Of a stretch of 64,000 nt of DNA, positions 33,701-47,900 are shown one piece after another (within the stretch, counting starts at the first letter, position 1; every line of letters starts with the position of its first letter). A program made the position numbers and the translations under genes. The stretch covers positions 248,001 through 312,000 of the forward strand of contig BROG01000551.1 in assembly GCA_030159075.1 (NCBI GenBank). The letters run 5' to 3'. The DNA is from Atrina japonica (Eukaryota; Mollusca; Bivalvia; Pterioida; Pinnidae). The notes under the pieces are model-generated. The model saw only the letters and a list, made by a program, of their open reading frames with translations. It did no database searches and was not told where the DNA came from.

Positions 33701-36700
33701 TGGTTTTCACCTGTACATGTATTTCCAAGACTTTGAATATGGTATTTTAAGTTTTCACCTGTACTTCAAGTTTTGTCTTCAAGTTTTATAGAGTATTTCA
33801 AGTTTACTTGTATTTCAAGCTCTCACCTAGGCCTGTATTTCATGTTTTCAACTTAAACTTTGAGTTTTCACTTGTATTTGATGTTTTTACCTGTTTTTAG
33901 TCCACCATCAACAGATAGTAAGCTATTCAAATTGCACTGTGTCTGTCGTCCATCCATCCTGAACAATTCTTGTTACCGCTATTTCTCATTGAAAAGATCT
34001 CCTTGAACTTTGACATCAAGGTTTCCCTTGGTCTAGTTGTGCAAATTGCATTTTCAGAGAGATTGGAATTCAATATGGCCGACAACGGGCCATCTTGGAT
34101 TTTGACCATAGGAAGTTTGTTACCGCTATTTCTCAGAAAGGACTGTAGGGATCTCTGAAATTTGACATGAAGGTTCCCCTTGAGGTCTAGCTGTGCATAT
34201 TACGTGTACATTTTTAGAGAGATTGAAATCCAACATGGCCAGCAGGTGGCCATTTTGGATTTTCACCATAGGAAGTTTGTTACAGCTATTGACCTCCTTG
34301 AAATTTGTGCATATGACATTTTCAGAGAGATTGGATTCCAACATGTCTGTCAGGTGGCCATCATGGATTTTGACAATGGAAGTATGTTCCTGCTATTTCT
34401 CAGAATGTACTGAAATAATCTTTTTGAAATTGATTATGAAGGCTCCCCCTGTCGTCTAGATGTGCATATTACACTTTCAGAGAGATCAAAATCCAAGATG
34501 GACACCTGTCTGCTATGTTGAATTCCATTCTCTCTTAAAATATAATATGTTCAGTTCAAGTTCAGTTTCGCTATAATCTTGTGTAAAAAGTATTTCACAG
34601 AAATATGGATTTAAGTTCAAATTCAATGTTGAGACACAAAATAAGAGAAAAGAAGAGAAAAGGACAGTCTGTCATAGATCAGACATAGAACATTCCATCT
34701 AAGTAACATAAATCATTTCTATCTTTCAAATGGTAATCAGGTACATGGACCAATGACCCTGTTTGTTAATTAATGCCATTAGACTATACAGAGGTATAAT
34801 TATCAGACGAGTGCTGGGGGTAATTACATACACACTGAACTGTAGTGGTCGGGTACATGATTGTACAGATAAAGTGATTACCTGTATATTTTAATTTCCA
34901 CACCTGTAATCACTCTCTATATGTTCTGTCCTATATTCAGACTTAAAATTTCAACATCATTCATGCTACATGTATATTGAATCCATGCAGCTTGTATATC
35001 AGTCCTCAATATTTTTACTTAAAATGTTTAACTAAGAAAAATCATAGCGAGATTGTGGTGTCTTCTATGATGTCCGCACTCCACATCATAAACTATGCCA
35101 TGTAATGGAATGAATGCAACTCTTAAAATTGTGAAGATTTCAATATAAGAACAATGTTTTATTTCAATTACATAATATTTTAAACACAGACAATAATGTC
35201 TTAATGTAATTCATTGAATTGAATCAAATAAATTGAAAGTTATGGCATTAACACAGTTATATAACCTCAATAATCTTTCTTTTTTTCTTTTTTCTTTTGA
35301 CTTTGAATCTTGCTCCAAAAATTGGAAATTGCCAACAGATTTTGACAACTGGTGGTTCTGTTTTTGAGCCACGATCTTTTTTAGATCAGCACAACCCCTT
35401 AAGAAAAAAAATTAGACAAGTCACAATGGAACTTCTCCACATTTTACAGGGTTGGATATTATATTTTCTCTACACATGTACATGTACATGGTTTTGGACT
35501 GGCTTTAAAATTTGTAAATTGGCGACAAAAATATTACAGCTGGCAACAGGAAATCACAACTGGTGATTTTTGTTGCGACAAGATTTTTGGAGACAGAGTA
35601 CATATAAGTCCTGCTACACCTTTGTTTTGTTGTTGTGCAGTTCAAGATGACTGTCTTAATCAGTGATAAATCCTTTGTACATGGAATTGCTATTCCTGGT
35701 TTGTTGTCATATATTTAAATTTACACATAATGAATCCTACAAGCCACCTGTTGTTCACACGGAAGACGACATGAATACACTGAAATTCAATACAAACGAG
35801 GCCTTTGAAAATGTCTGAAAGTGCCAAATGGGGTTAAAATCTGATTATCCTTGTTTTTTTTCTTTATTTTGTTTACATACATGTAAATGTAACTGTAATC
35901 CATATGTATGTGTTGGCAAAATAGGTTCATAGTGGAAAGTATATGTAACTGTAATTTTTTAACTCTACAAGCCATCTGTCATTAAACCAACATCAATACA
36001 TGTGCACTGAAATCTGATACAAGTGATGTCCTTGTAAGATAGCAAAATTAGGTAGTCTAAATATTTGATCATACATGTACATATATTGTGGCCTTTTGTT
36101 ATTTGTGTAATTTCTATCCATGTGTTTAAAAATTAGAATTGTAAATAAAAGTAAATCTAGATCTCTTTATAAAAAATATTTTTGCAGACTAGGAGTGATA
36201 CTTACATGTAGTTTATCAATTATTGTGAATAAGACCGAAAATCAGTTGTGATATTTATACATGTTATAAATTACTTTCAGTTTCAGCACGTTCATTTCAT
36301 AACATGACCTTTTAGGCAGATGTTCACTGACATTAACCTGCCCAAACATACTGTAAATGTGGATAGTTTTGCGTGTTGTTAATTACGCAATTTACGTCTG
36401 CAAAAGAGCCAATCTGGCTCACAGTCAGTAGTGCGCTCGACTCTTGATCGTGAGGTCGTGAGTTCGAGTCCAGTCTGTGGCAGGTTGGTTTCCTGTCCTT
36501 CGAACGAGACAGTAAAAACCAAGGTCCCCTGTCACAGTAGATGTCAGCATGTTAAAGAACCATTACTTTTCAATGGCCGTAAGTGCCGAGCATAGGCCAA
36601 AAATTTGAAGCCCTTCACCGGCATTTGGTGACATCTCCAATTGTGTGAAAGATTTTTGAGTGGGACGTTAAACAACAATAAACAAACAAACATTCTTCTG

Positions 36701-39700
36701 CAAAAGGTGTGTAAAGGTGTTTTACTCAATCAGTTACACCTTACTGTGACCAGTCGTGTATTAAACTACATGTATGATTATTAACACACCTGTAGGACTG
36801 GAACATGTATATGGGTGGGGTGGGGGTTAATTTACATGAAAAACTCTTCATCACATATTTAGTGTAAATTATCCCCATGTGTAAATTTCCACATTTACAG
36901 TACAATTAACTTGTCTGATGGAATAGCTGAAATCAACATCTTTCTGTATTAACAATTTTCAGGTATGCTAAAGATTATATAAGCTTTACAAACCCATGAA
37001 GCAGAATCCTTCTTGAAAGGCATTTTTGTCTCACCTGTGAAGGAAAGTAGAGACATAGACTGTTGTCATCGTCGTCATCAGCATTTCATTTCCGGAGCAG
37101 AACTCCTAAATGACTAATGGATTGAAACCATAATTAACACAAATTATCCTTATGTACCCATGATATATGTATGCCTTTTGGGTACTAAGGTTGGCCTGAC
37201 CTTCTTTCTGGAAACTAGGTCACAGTCACTGAAAATCATTTTTTGGGAGCAGAACTCCTAAACTACATTGTACACCATACATGTACTTCACACAAGCAAT
37301 CCTCAAGTAGTGATGTACACATAGATTTGCCTTTTGGAGTACTGAGGTCGGTCTGACCTATTTTCAGGAAACTATGTCATGGGTACTGAAAATCGTTTCC
37401 GGGACAGAACTTCTAATCTACTAGATGGATTGAAACTGTACTTCACACAAATGATCCCCAAGTACCCTATATGAGCCTTTTTTGTACTGAAGCTGGTCTG
37501 ACCTGATTTCTGGAAAGTAGGTTGCGGTTACTGTTATTATTATTATTTCAGATTATATGCTGCAGGCTAGACATATACATGTAGCTCCTTGGAGCTCTCT
37601 TGTTAGTTTTAAGTCAATAGTTTACTGATCTGGCCCACTCCAACAGTTTAGAAACTGCATAAAACAAAAACAGATATTTTCGCTACCTAACAATCTGTGA
37701 ATGAGTACCTTTAACTATCAGTTGATAAGAGAGTTCCAATTTGATTTTACATTTTCATTTTTTTTTTTAGCCAGAACCAGCATCTGGTATGTCTTTGTGG
37801 ACAAAAACCCAACAACTGCCATCGGAACTACTGAAGCATGTGCAAACCACCTATAGTACAAATTTCCCAATTGAGATACGACACTACTTTGCAGATTGGT
37901 TAGAAGCACAGCCATGGTAAGTGTTAGAAGAACATGTAAGTGTTAGTAACAGTATAGCCATTGTAAGTGTTAGAAGTACATGTAAGTGTTAAATACAGTA
38001 TAACCATGGTAAGTGTAAGAAGTACATGTAAGTGTTAGTAACAGTATAACCATGGTAAGTGTTAGAAGTACAAGTAAGTGTTTGTTACAGTATAACCATT
38101 GTAAGTGTTAGAAGTACATGTAAGTGTTAAATACAGTATAAACATGGTAAGTGTTAGAAGTACATATAAGTGATAGTTACAGTATAACCATGGTAAGTGT
38201 TAGAAGTACATGTAAGTGTTAGTAACAGTATAACCATGGTAAGTGTTAGAAGTACATGTAAGTGTTAAATACAGTATAACCATGGTAAGTGTTAGAAATA
38301 CATGCAAGTGTTAGTTACAGTATAACCATGGTAAGTGTTAGAAGTACATGTAAATGTTAAATACAGTATTACCATGGTAAGTGTTAAAGTACATGTAAGT
38401 GTTAGTAACAGTATAACCATGGTAAGTGTAAGAAGTACATGTAAGTGATAGTTACAGTATAACCATGGTAAGTGTAAGAAGAACATGTAAGTGTTAGTTA
38501 CAGTATAACCATGGTAAGTGTTAGAAGTACATGTAAGTGTTAGTAACAGTATAGCCATTGTAAGTGTTAGAAGTACATGTAAGTGTTAAATACAGTATAA
38601 CCATGGTAAGTGTAAGAAGTACATGTAAGTGTTAAATACAGTATTACCATGGTAAGTGTTAGAAGTACATGTAAGTGTTTGTTACAGTATAACCATTGTA
38701 AGTGTTAGAAGTACATGTAAGTGTTAAATACAGTATAAACATGGTAAGTGTTAGAAGTACATATAAGTGATAGTTACAGTATAACCATGGTAAGTGTTAG
38801 AAGTACATGTAAGTGTTAAAACAGTATAACCATGGTAAGTGTTAGAAGTACATGCAAGTGTTAGTTACAGTATAACCATGGTAAGTGTTAGAAGTACATG
38901 TAAATGTTAAATACAGTATTACCATGGTAAGTGTTAAAGTACATGTAAGTGTTAGTAACAGTATAACCATGGTAAGTGTAAGAAGTACATGTAAGTGATA
39001 GTTACAGTATAACCATGGTAAGTGTTAGAAGAACATGTAAGTGTTAGTTACAGTATAACCATAGTAAGTGTAAGAAGTACATGTAAGTGTTAGTTACAGT
39101 ATAACCATGGTAAGTGTTAGAAGTACATGTAAGTGTTAGTTACAGTATAACCATGGTAAATGTTAGAAGTACATGTAAGTGTTAAATACAGTATTACCAT
39201 GGTAAGTGTTAGAAGTACATGTAAGTGTTAGTTACAGTATAACCATGGTAAGTGTTAGAAGTACATGTAAGTGTTAAATACAGTATAACCATGGTAAGTG
39301 TTAGAAGTACATGTAAGTGTAAAATACAGTATAACCATGGTAAGTGTTAGAAGTACATGTAAGTGTTAAATACAGTATTACCATGGTAAGTGTTAGAAGT
39401 ACATATAAGTGTTAGTAACAGTATAACCATGGTAAGTGTTAGAAGTACATGTAAGTGTAAGTTACAGTATAACCATGGTAAGTGTTAGAAGTACATGTAA
39501 GTGTTAAATACAGTATAACCATGGTAAGTGTTAGAAGTACATGTAAGTGTTTGTTACAGTATAACCATGGTAAGTGTTAGAAGTACATATAAATGTTAGT
39601 AACAGTATAACCATGGTAAGTGTTAGAAGTACATGTAAGTGTAAGTTACAGTATAGCCATGGTAAGTGTTAGAAGTTCATGTAAGTGTTAGTAACAGTAT

Positions 39701-41435
39701 AACGATGGTAAGTGTTAGAAGTACTGATACATGTAAGTGTAAGTTACAGTATAACCATGGTAAGTGTTAGAAGTACATGTAAGTGTTAAATACAGTATAA
39801 CCATGGTAAGTGTTAGAAGTACATGTAAGTGTTAGTTACAGTATAACCATGGTAAGTGTTAGAAGTACATGTAAGTGTTAGTAACAGTATAACCATGGTA
39901 AGTGTTAGAAGTACTGATACATGTAAGTGTAAGTTACAGTATAACCATGGTAAGTGTTAGAAGTACATGTAATTGACCCGAAAATTAAGTATAGCATTCA
40001 AAGATATTATTTTGTGTTTAAACAAAAATACAATGTAATCTTTATTGAATTAATTCTTGTCTTCAACAATTTGACTTATCATTTTGGACAAGTAGGAAGT
40101 AACATCTACATGGTTGTAGCTAACACTTACAATGTTATACTTCTAACACTTACAGTGGTTATACTTCTAACACCATGGTCATACTTCTATAAGTATAACC
40201 ATGGTAAGTGTTAGAGGTATGACCATGGTAAGTGATAGAAGTATGACCATTGTAAGTGATAGAAGTATGACCATGGTAAGTGTTAGAAGTATGACCATGG
40301 TAAGTGTTAGAAGTATGACTATTGTTAGTGTTAGAAGTATGACCATGGTAAGTGTTAGAAGTATGACCATGGTAAGTGTTAGAAGTATAACCATTGTAAT
40401 TGTTAGAAGTATGACCATGGTAAGTGTTAGAAGTATGACTATTGTTAGTGTTAGAATTATGACCATGGTAAGTGTTAGAAGTATGACCACGGTAAGTGTC
40501 AGAAGTATGACCATGGTAAGTGTTAGAAGTATGACCATGGTAAGTGTTAGAAGTATAACCATTCTAAGTGTTAGAAGTATGACTATTGTTACTGTTAGAA
40601 GTATGACCATTGTAAGTGTTAGAAGTATGACCATGGTAAGTGTTAGAAGTATAACCATTGTAAGTGTTAGAAGTATGACTATTGTTAGTGTTAGAAGTAT
40701 AAGCATTGTAAGTGTTAGAAGTATCACCATGGTAAGTGTTAGAAGTGTAACCATTGCAAGTATTAGTTATGGGAAGTGTTGGTTAAAGTACAACCATGAT
40801 ACATTTTACTCTTGTGTGTAGATAGCAATCAACCTTTGTGAAAGAGAAAGTAGTCAGCAGTGTGCACTGCTTGTCATGAAAGTAGCTGACACAATTTATT
40901 ATCTGTCAGGTTCAGTTGACAAAGGCCAAGAAAATTTTTACAAATTTAATTTTTTTCTCCATATTGAAAACATATTTTTAGGTTTGGGTTATTAAGTTTG
41001 TCTTAAGTATACTTTCATAAGATAAACTGAGTTAGACTTCCGACCTCTTGATGGGACAAGCCCCGGTAGATTATAATTTGTAAACTTACAGAAAACTTGT
41101 TCTGTTGTTTTATTTTTTCCGGGAATTTTCCTAATTTACAATTTGTATTGTATGATGCGACTTCCTCTCCGGTAACAATGGCACTTTGCATTTGTAGATT
41201 GTTTGTTTTTGTTTGTTACTATAACTGAAGTCCGCAGATGATCATTATATACATTGTAAGTGGGGAGAGTGACTTTTACTTTCATGTATATGATTTGAGG
41301 TCAGAAGGAAGTGTCTGAAGTTATAAATGTTAACTGAGAAATTAGAAGTGGATGACTTGCATATTTTTTTCAAATTCCAGATATCTTGAAGTGAATGGGG
41401 TGGTCCCTTGAACTTCGAGACAACGAGATTCTATT

Positions 41436-41478
<43 letters not shown>

Positions 41479-44400
41479 TGAAGGGGTAAAATTGACCCAC
41501 CTTTAATTGAAATTAAATGTCATTTATAAAATTGGCGTGGGGGAGGTGGGGTGTCATTAATTTTTTAAGAATTTAAAATATATAAACAGTAGAAATTTGC
41601 TATAGACCCCTTTCATGATAACTGTGGTCCTGTAACTTTGAGTGACAAAATGATACAGACTCCCGGAAAATGACATCAAGAAACAATCAGCTACTATACA
41701 GGGTTCTCCCTATTTTTAAAAGTAGGAGGGAGGTCTAGAAAAAGTAGGAGCGAAAGGCATTTTGAGCGCCAGAGGCGCGAGTGTGCTAGGAGGGTGTGGG
41801 AGCATGCCCGCCCGAAAAGTTTTTTAAAAAATGGAGCCAGGAGAAGTGATTTCCTTAATTCTAGACATATTCTGATTTTCCAGAGGTTTGGAAATAAAAA
41901 ATAATTTACTGGTCAACCTGACCAGTGAGTTACTAAATTTCACTGGTCTTAGCGAAATTTGTACTGGTCCTTATACATTACTGAAAAAAGCAATAGAGAA
42001 ATAAACTGATGTATACATGTATGTTCATTTTTTGATTCATTTTCTATATCATTCATCAGACTTTCAGTCTATGGCTAGCCAAAAAAATTCTTTTATGGGC
42101 AAGTAAAATTTAAGAACTACTGGTCCAAATGATAAAGTTGTGGCCCAAATATTTTGGACAAATATCATTGTAAAAAGTAAAGGAAAAACAAAGAAGAACT
42201 AGTAATTTATTATTCTTATACATGCATCTACCGCTCAATCAGCACATTGTGGAAAACTTGTAAAACCATATATTTCTTAAATTGTTCTGAAGTCATTTCT
42301 TTAAAATGCATTTCAATAAAATTTAACAGTTAAACAAATTCAATTTCATCATGTTTTTCTATTTTTGATTTTCTGAATTAAAAATTAAAGGATTGCTTTT
42401 AAATCAGAAAGTTTTATTTTTTGTGATGAAAACTCTGTATGGGTAAGTAGAATTGTGATGTCTAATTTTTACTTTTTGTTTAAATCTCAAGATTTTGAAA
42501 AAACAAATTAGAATTTTTTTTAGGCCTATTGAAATGAGCATTGAAATTTGAAAATATTTTCTATTTAATAGTGAAATTTCTATTGATGGGTTTTACATAG
42601 ATTATATACTTATATAGTAAAAAACTTAACAGTATTACTGATAATAGTGTACAAAATGTATGAATAGTAGAATTCTTTTTGCATGTCTATAGGTTTACCG
42701 GTGTATTATAAACATCACTCTTATTGGGAATCTCAGTTCCCGAAAAAAATGCCGGTGAAAAACAAACACTGGGTTAGTTATAAACGACTATTTTAATGCA
42801 CATTAAAAGGATATAACAAATGTATGTAGGTAGGTCAAATGTGAATTCGGTTGAAAATAGAAACTTTGGGTCGATCGATCGCTGACCCTGTTTCACAGGC
42901 ACTTGTTTCTATCAATGGGACCCAGTGCTGACAGTTTAAAAATGTTGAAGACAAATAGATATAAACTTCTTTGCTGGACATAAATGCATTTTAATTGGAG
43001 TTTGAGTAAACACATCTTTTATATTCTCGGGAATGAAAGACATTTAAACCACACTACGCACTAGGTGTAGGCCTATGCGATACTCCTCGTCAGCCATGTT
43101 TGTCACATGATCAGACGTAATTATAACCTCGTGGTTATGGTTTGTGGTCATAAAAAGAAAGACGCTGAAGATTTCTTAAAAAATTAAAGATAATTTTAAT
43201 TTCTAACTGATGGTAGGCGGATTCAGGATATTCCTAAATCACACCCGTGCCTCCATACAAAGGCCTAAATCCTAACTGACTAAAATAACAATGTACAAAA
43301 TATATATAGCACTATGTCATGATTACGTATAATTATTCTTTAATCTCTTGAGCAATTAAACTAAGTATTCCCACCTGTCCACACAGGAAGTATTAACATG
43401 TGGTTGACAGGTGACACTCATGGTCGCTCTCTATTGAAAATATTAAACGTCTTGTTTCATAGATTACAGTTGTTAATGGGATTTCTCGCTTTGAAATATA
43501 ACAATGGAAAAATCAGATTATGTACGTTGTAATTATACACTTAATTGAAATCACTTTTAGATAAAATGTCCAAATATCACAAAATATAATTTTCAGTCTA
43601 AAATGTAAATTTAGTATGGTGATATGATCATTTCTGCGCATGGATAAGATATTACTTCAAACTTAACACAAAATAGAGGATTATGTCTTGTCATGTAAAT
43701 AAATGATGGCCATGACATGACTTTAGCAGGACGGTAGGGCACTCGCCATTTTATTTTGGGCCAATAACTACTTCAGTATGATACTTGTCTTTGATCAGCT
43801 TGTGGTCGCCCAGACACCAAAGTGGTCGCATAGATCTGGCGACTGGCTATTTCAGACGCTGATAAAATCCTCTGGTTTTACCCAGTGTTTCTACAAAAAT
43901 CTTGATCGGATGGCACAAACGTTTAGGCTAACGGTCATTTAGACCGATTATTTGACAAATTTCACCAGACTTTTGTCAATTTTACCGGTTTTGCCAGTAA
44001 GATCAATGGATTTCAAAAACTAAAATTTTTCCATTTGATTTGGGAAAAGTAAACGGTGAATAACGTGATAGTAGGTGGCATAAATCGCTGGGTGCCGGCT
44101 CTTAAGGAAAACCCTGACTATAACAACGTCTATGTTTTTGCAGGTATCTGTATCATTTTGCCACTCCAAGAAGCAGGACTGCAGTTAACAAGAAAGGGTC
44201 TATTAAGACCATTGACTGACTTAATGTGGTCAGATTTAGTGAGATGTCTCTTAAGTAAAGCTCCAGATATTTTAAAATATTCATCCTGTACATTGTATAT
44301 CAAAAGACTGAAAACTTGTGATTGTAAATGCAAGGTGGTCGCTTAAGCAAGGTGGTCTTTAGACATGGTTCCTATGTACATGTATATTTACATTTATCTA

Positions 44401-44877
44401 CTTGTGTGTTTGCATTTGGGTGTGTATGTGGGTTTTTTTTCATGTTATTTTAATCATTTTGTCCTGATGAAGGGACAGGGCCTTTTGTCTGTATCGTTAG
44501 TCATTTTAGTACTGAATTATCTATACAGAAGAACTTCAATTAGTCAAACTTTAATGAGTCGAATTTCTCGATGTTTCAAACTATTCACAAAGTCCTGAAT
44601 AATTTTGTTATTTAACGCTACTAATAAACATTCTATAATTTGAACTTTTATGAGTCGAATTTCTCGGTGTTTCGAATAAATATTTGGGCCCATTTCTATA
44701 AAACCAATGAAAATTCTTACATACAATTGGAAGTCAAAATTTGCATGTGTATGAAATCGCCTGATGATAATTTTTCTCCTTCTCATAAACACTCAATGTT
44801 TTAATTTCATGAAAATTTAATTGAATTTAGCACTAAATATTAATCATAATGACCATGCATGTATCAAAGTTCTACTT

Positions 44878-44920
<43 letters not shown>

Positions 44921-47900
44921 GTGTATATATGGATGGTAGGCTGTGATCCACGATCAATCTTCGCTTTACATAAAGTGACAGATGATCATGTGATCAACTT
45001 ATACAGTTAATGTTTATTAAAATAAATATGTTATATATCATATAACTCTTAGGAAAATAATTTTTTATGTAAATTATGTAGCTTATGTCCAATCCCATTT
45101 GCATTACAACAACAGAATATGTTTAACCCATCTACTCCTGAAAATATTGGTCACAGACCAGTCCAAATGTGTACTTAGGGTTGTATGAGTTAAACCACTA
45201 TATTGTATGTGCAAAATGCACACGATAATTATATGATTTTCCAGGAACCAGATAGATGAGAATGACCCAAATCAATACCCCTTAGCACAACAGTTGCTGG
45301 ACAACCTTTTAGAACAGGTGGAACTTAAAGCTGACGAACTGCCATTAACACAGGAATTTTTTCTGTTAAAGCTGAAATTGCAAGATGCAACTAACAACTT
45401 CAAGGTAAGCTGAAATTACAACAACTTCAAAGTTTGCTTAATTTACAATCATTTCAATGTTAATCAAGGCAGTACATTACTTTTTTTTCTGATGAGAGCT
45501 GGCATGACTCAGTCGGTAGCGCGCATGACTCTTGATCATGAGGTCGTGAGTTCGAGTCCAGCCGGCGGCAGCTTGGATCCCTGTCCTCTGGAGGAGACAG
45601 TAAAAACCAAAGTCCCCTGTCACAGTAGGTGTCGGCATGTTAAAGAACCCTCACTGCTCCATGGTCGTAAGTGCCAAGCATAGGCCAAAATTTGAAGCCC
45701 TTCACCTGCATTTGGTGATATCTCCATATGTGTGAAAGATTATTGAGTGGGGTGTTTAACAGCAATATAACCAAGCAACATTTATCCGATGAAATCATAG
45801 TATGTTGTGTTTGGAATTTGATGGAATTTGACAATCGATTAATCTGAATATTCGGATGTGTTCTGATGATTGATTATAATCGGATTGTTTTTAACTTATT
45901 TATAAAACGTTAGAGACACTGTTGTATCTGACATGGACTTTTTAACCTAAAGTCAAGTACTTGACACCTTCCAGTCTAAATAAATAATTCACGGGTACAC
46001 TTGCAGGGGATTTATTTATATTTGTTTTTCAATTAATGAGTCCCATGGTTCAGGGTTCGAAAAATCCACTCGCCCGCTCGCTTTGGAGAGTAAAAAATCA
46101 TTTTGGGCGAGTAAATATCCATAATGAACTCCCCCATGTGGCGAGTGCTGACACCCTACTGAAAAACTGTTTTCCCTTTTAAATTTCGAAACTGGTCCAT
46201 TTTCTTCTGTTTTCAGTTCAAAATACATTACAATAAATAATTAGAAACTTAAATAATTATTTTACTGACAATTAAACATGTTAGTCTTTACCTCATGGCC
46301 AAAAATGTCACAGAACACATCGTGTGTTGACAGCTGATACTTGCAGTTTGCTGAGGAAGTGGAAATTGAATGTGTGTAAATAAAAGAACCAATTCCGAAT
46401 GGACCTGAATTTCAGGATTTGGTAAAATAATCATAACACTATAATTTGTATAGAAGTTGTAAAATCTGAATGTAAGTGAATGATTAAAGTAAAACTAGTT
46501 ACTCAATACTATAAATAAAAGTTTTAATGAAAATATAGAAATGGATAGCTCTTGTTTCATCTAACAATAGTGAAAACTTACTTTTGTAATTTATATTGAT
46601 TTAGTTAAACACATAGTAGTAACATCATAAAATAGTAATAATAATAATAATTTATTATAGTAATAATAATGATGCATTTACAGTTAATTTAGATGCAAAT
46701 GCATTATTCAGAGACAATATATATTGTATATAAATTTATCTATTAAAATAACAATAACATAAAAAAACAAGATTAAATAAAATATTTTTTTTTCATTGTG
46801 GGTAACCAGATTTTTATGGCGGGCAACCGAAATTTCAATCAAGAATTTGAATTCTAAAAACTTAAAATGAGAGCATACAAAAGGTGTGGTAAGATTTTCA
46901 CACATTTTCCATCATAATAAGTACTTAATTAGAAAAAAAGACAATTTGTCAAATGAAGAGTATCATATCTGTTAAGTCATATAAGATCTATTTACTTTGA
47001 AAAAAGATTTTATATGCTCTTAACACATTTTCTTTGAAATACTACGTTTCTATGCTTGGGCAAGTGCAAAATGAATTTGGGCGAGTGGAAGTTATGTAAT
47101 CACTCGCCCAAAGGGCGAGTGCTTTTATACAAATTTTTCAAACCCTGCTTTTAACTTTTAGAGGGTCCAAATAATATTTTGATCATGGTATTTTGTTTAT
47201 TTATTTGTACATGTATATTAAATCTGTCAGCTGTCATTAATATTTTGTTCTTCTTAGTTCTTTTATTTGAAGTACATGTATATTCTGAATTTACATAAAA
47301 AGTTCAGTGATCTTTTTAAATATACACATATTGTGACGAAATCAATATCCATGTCACTGAATTTATTCACATGAAAAATTATACCTGTTTATGTCTTTCT
47401 TTACTTTACTTTCATTTAACAATATATTTACTTCAAATTTATATTTACCATTCTTACAATACAACTTGTATAAAAAAACAATATTTGAACCCAATATTAT
47501 AATAGTCAGATAATTAGATAACTGTAAATAACACCGTCCCATCCGCTGATTGGCAGTTAATTGGTGATAACTCTAAGTCAGAGTGAGTGTGTGTATGTCA
47601 TGTGACACGATTGGATCATCGATGATTAGAAGCATTATTCCAGCCATCAAAAATAGTTATTACAAGTACAACATCTTATGGTCTCGAAAGATATTTGTAA
47701 TGTACTTCAGCTAAAAAAACTGACCAAAACAATTGATCCTTTTATTTATAATCAAGCATGCAAGGCATTTACCTCAAGGTCTAAATTGTCACAAAGTACA
47801 TGTAATGGTAGATGTACTTCCGGAAGTAATGTAAAAAACAGAAAAGGACCGGACCAAACTGGTATTTAAATTATGGAAACTTTAATTTTTTATAGATTAT

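Larger units (their letters stand above)
21751..37770 (+). other. STAT intron 1 (16 kb), repeat-filled
   Basis: GT...AG with a long T run before the acceptor. Besides the repeats listed separately it holds poly-C at about 25743-25762, (AT)n at about 30727-30760, and AT-rich unique sequence (27000-28750, 34520-36400) in which I see no gene. Confidence 0.8.

Noticed and set aside
40179..40821. Long open frames (about 190-206 codons) on both strands
   Set aside because: They are products of a 24-bp (8-codon) tandem repeat lacking stops; the protein is a monotonous repeat on both strands.
44056..44346. 96-codon frame with hydrophobic stretches
   Set aside because: Does not begin at ATG, lies in repeat-rich intron sequence and joins to no exon in frame.
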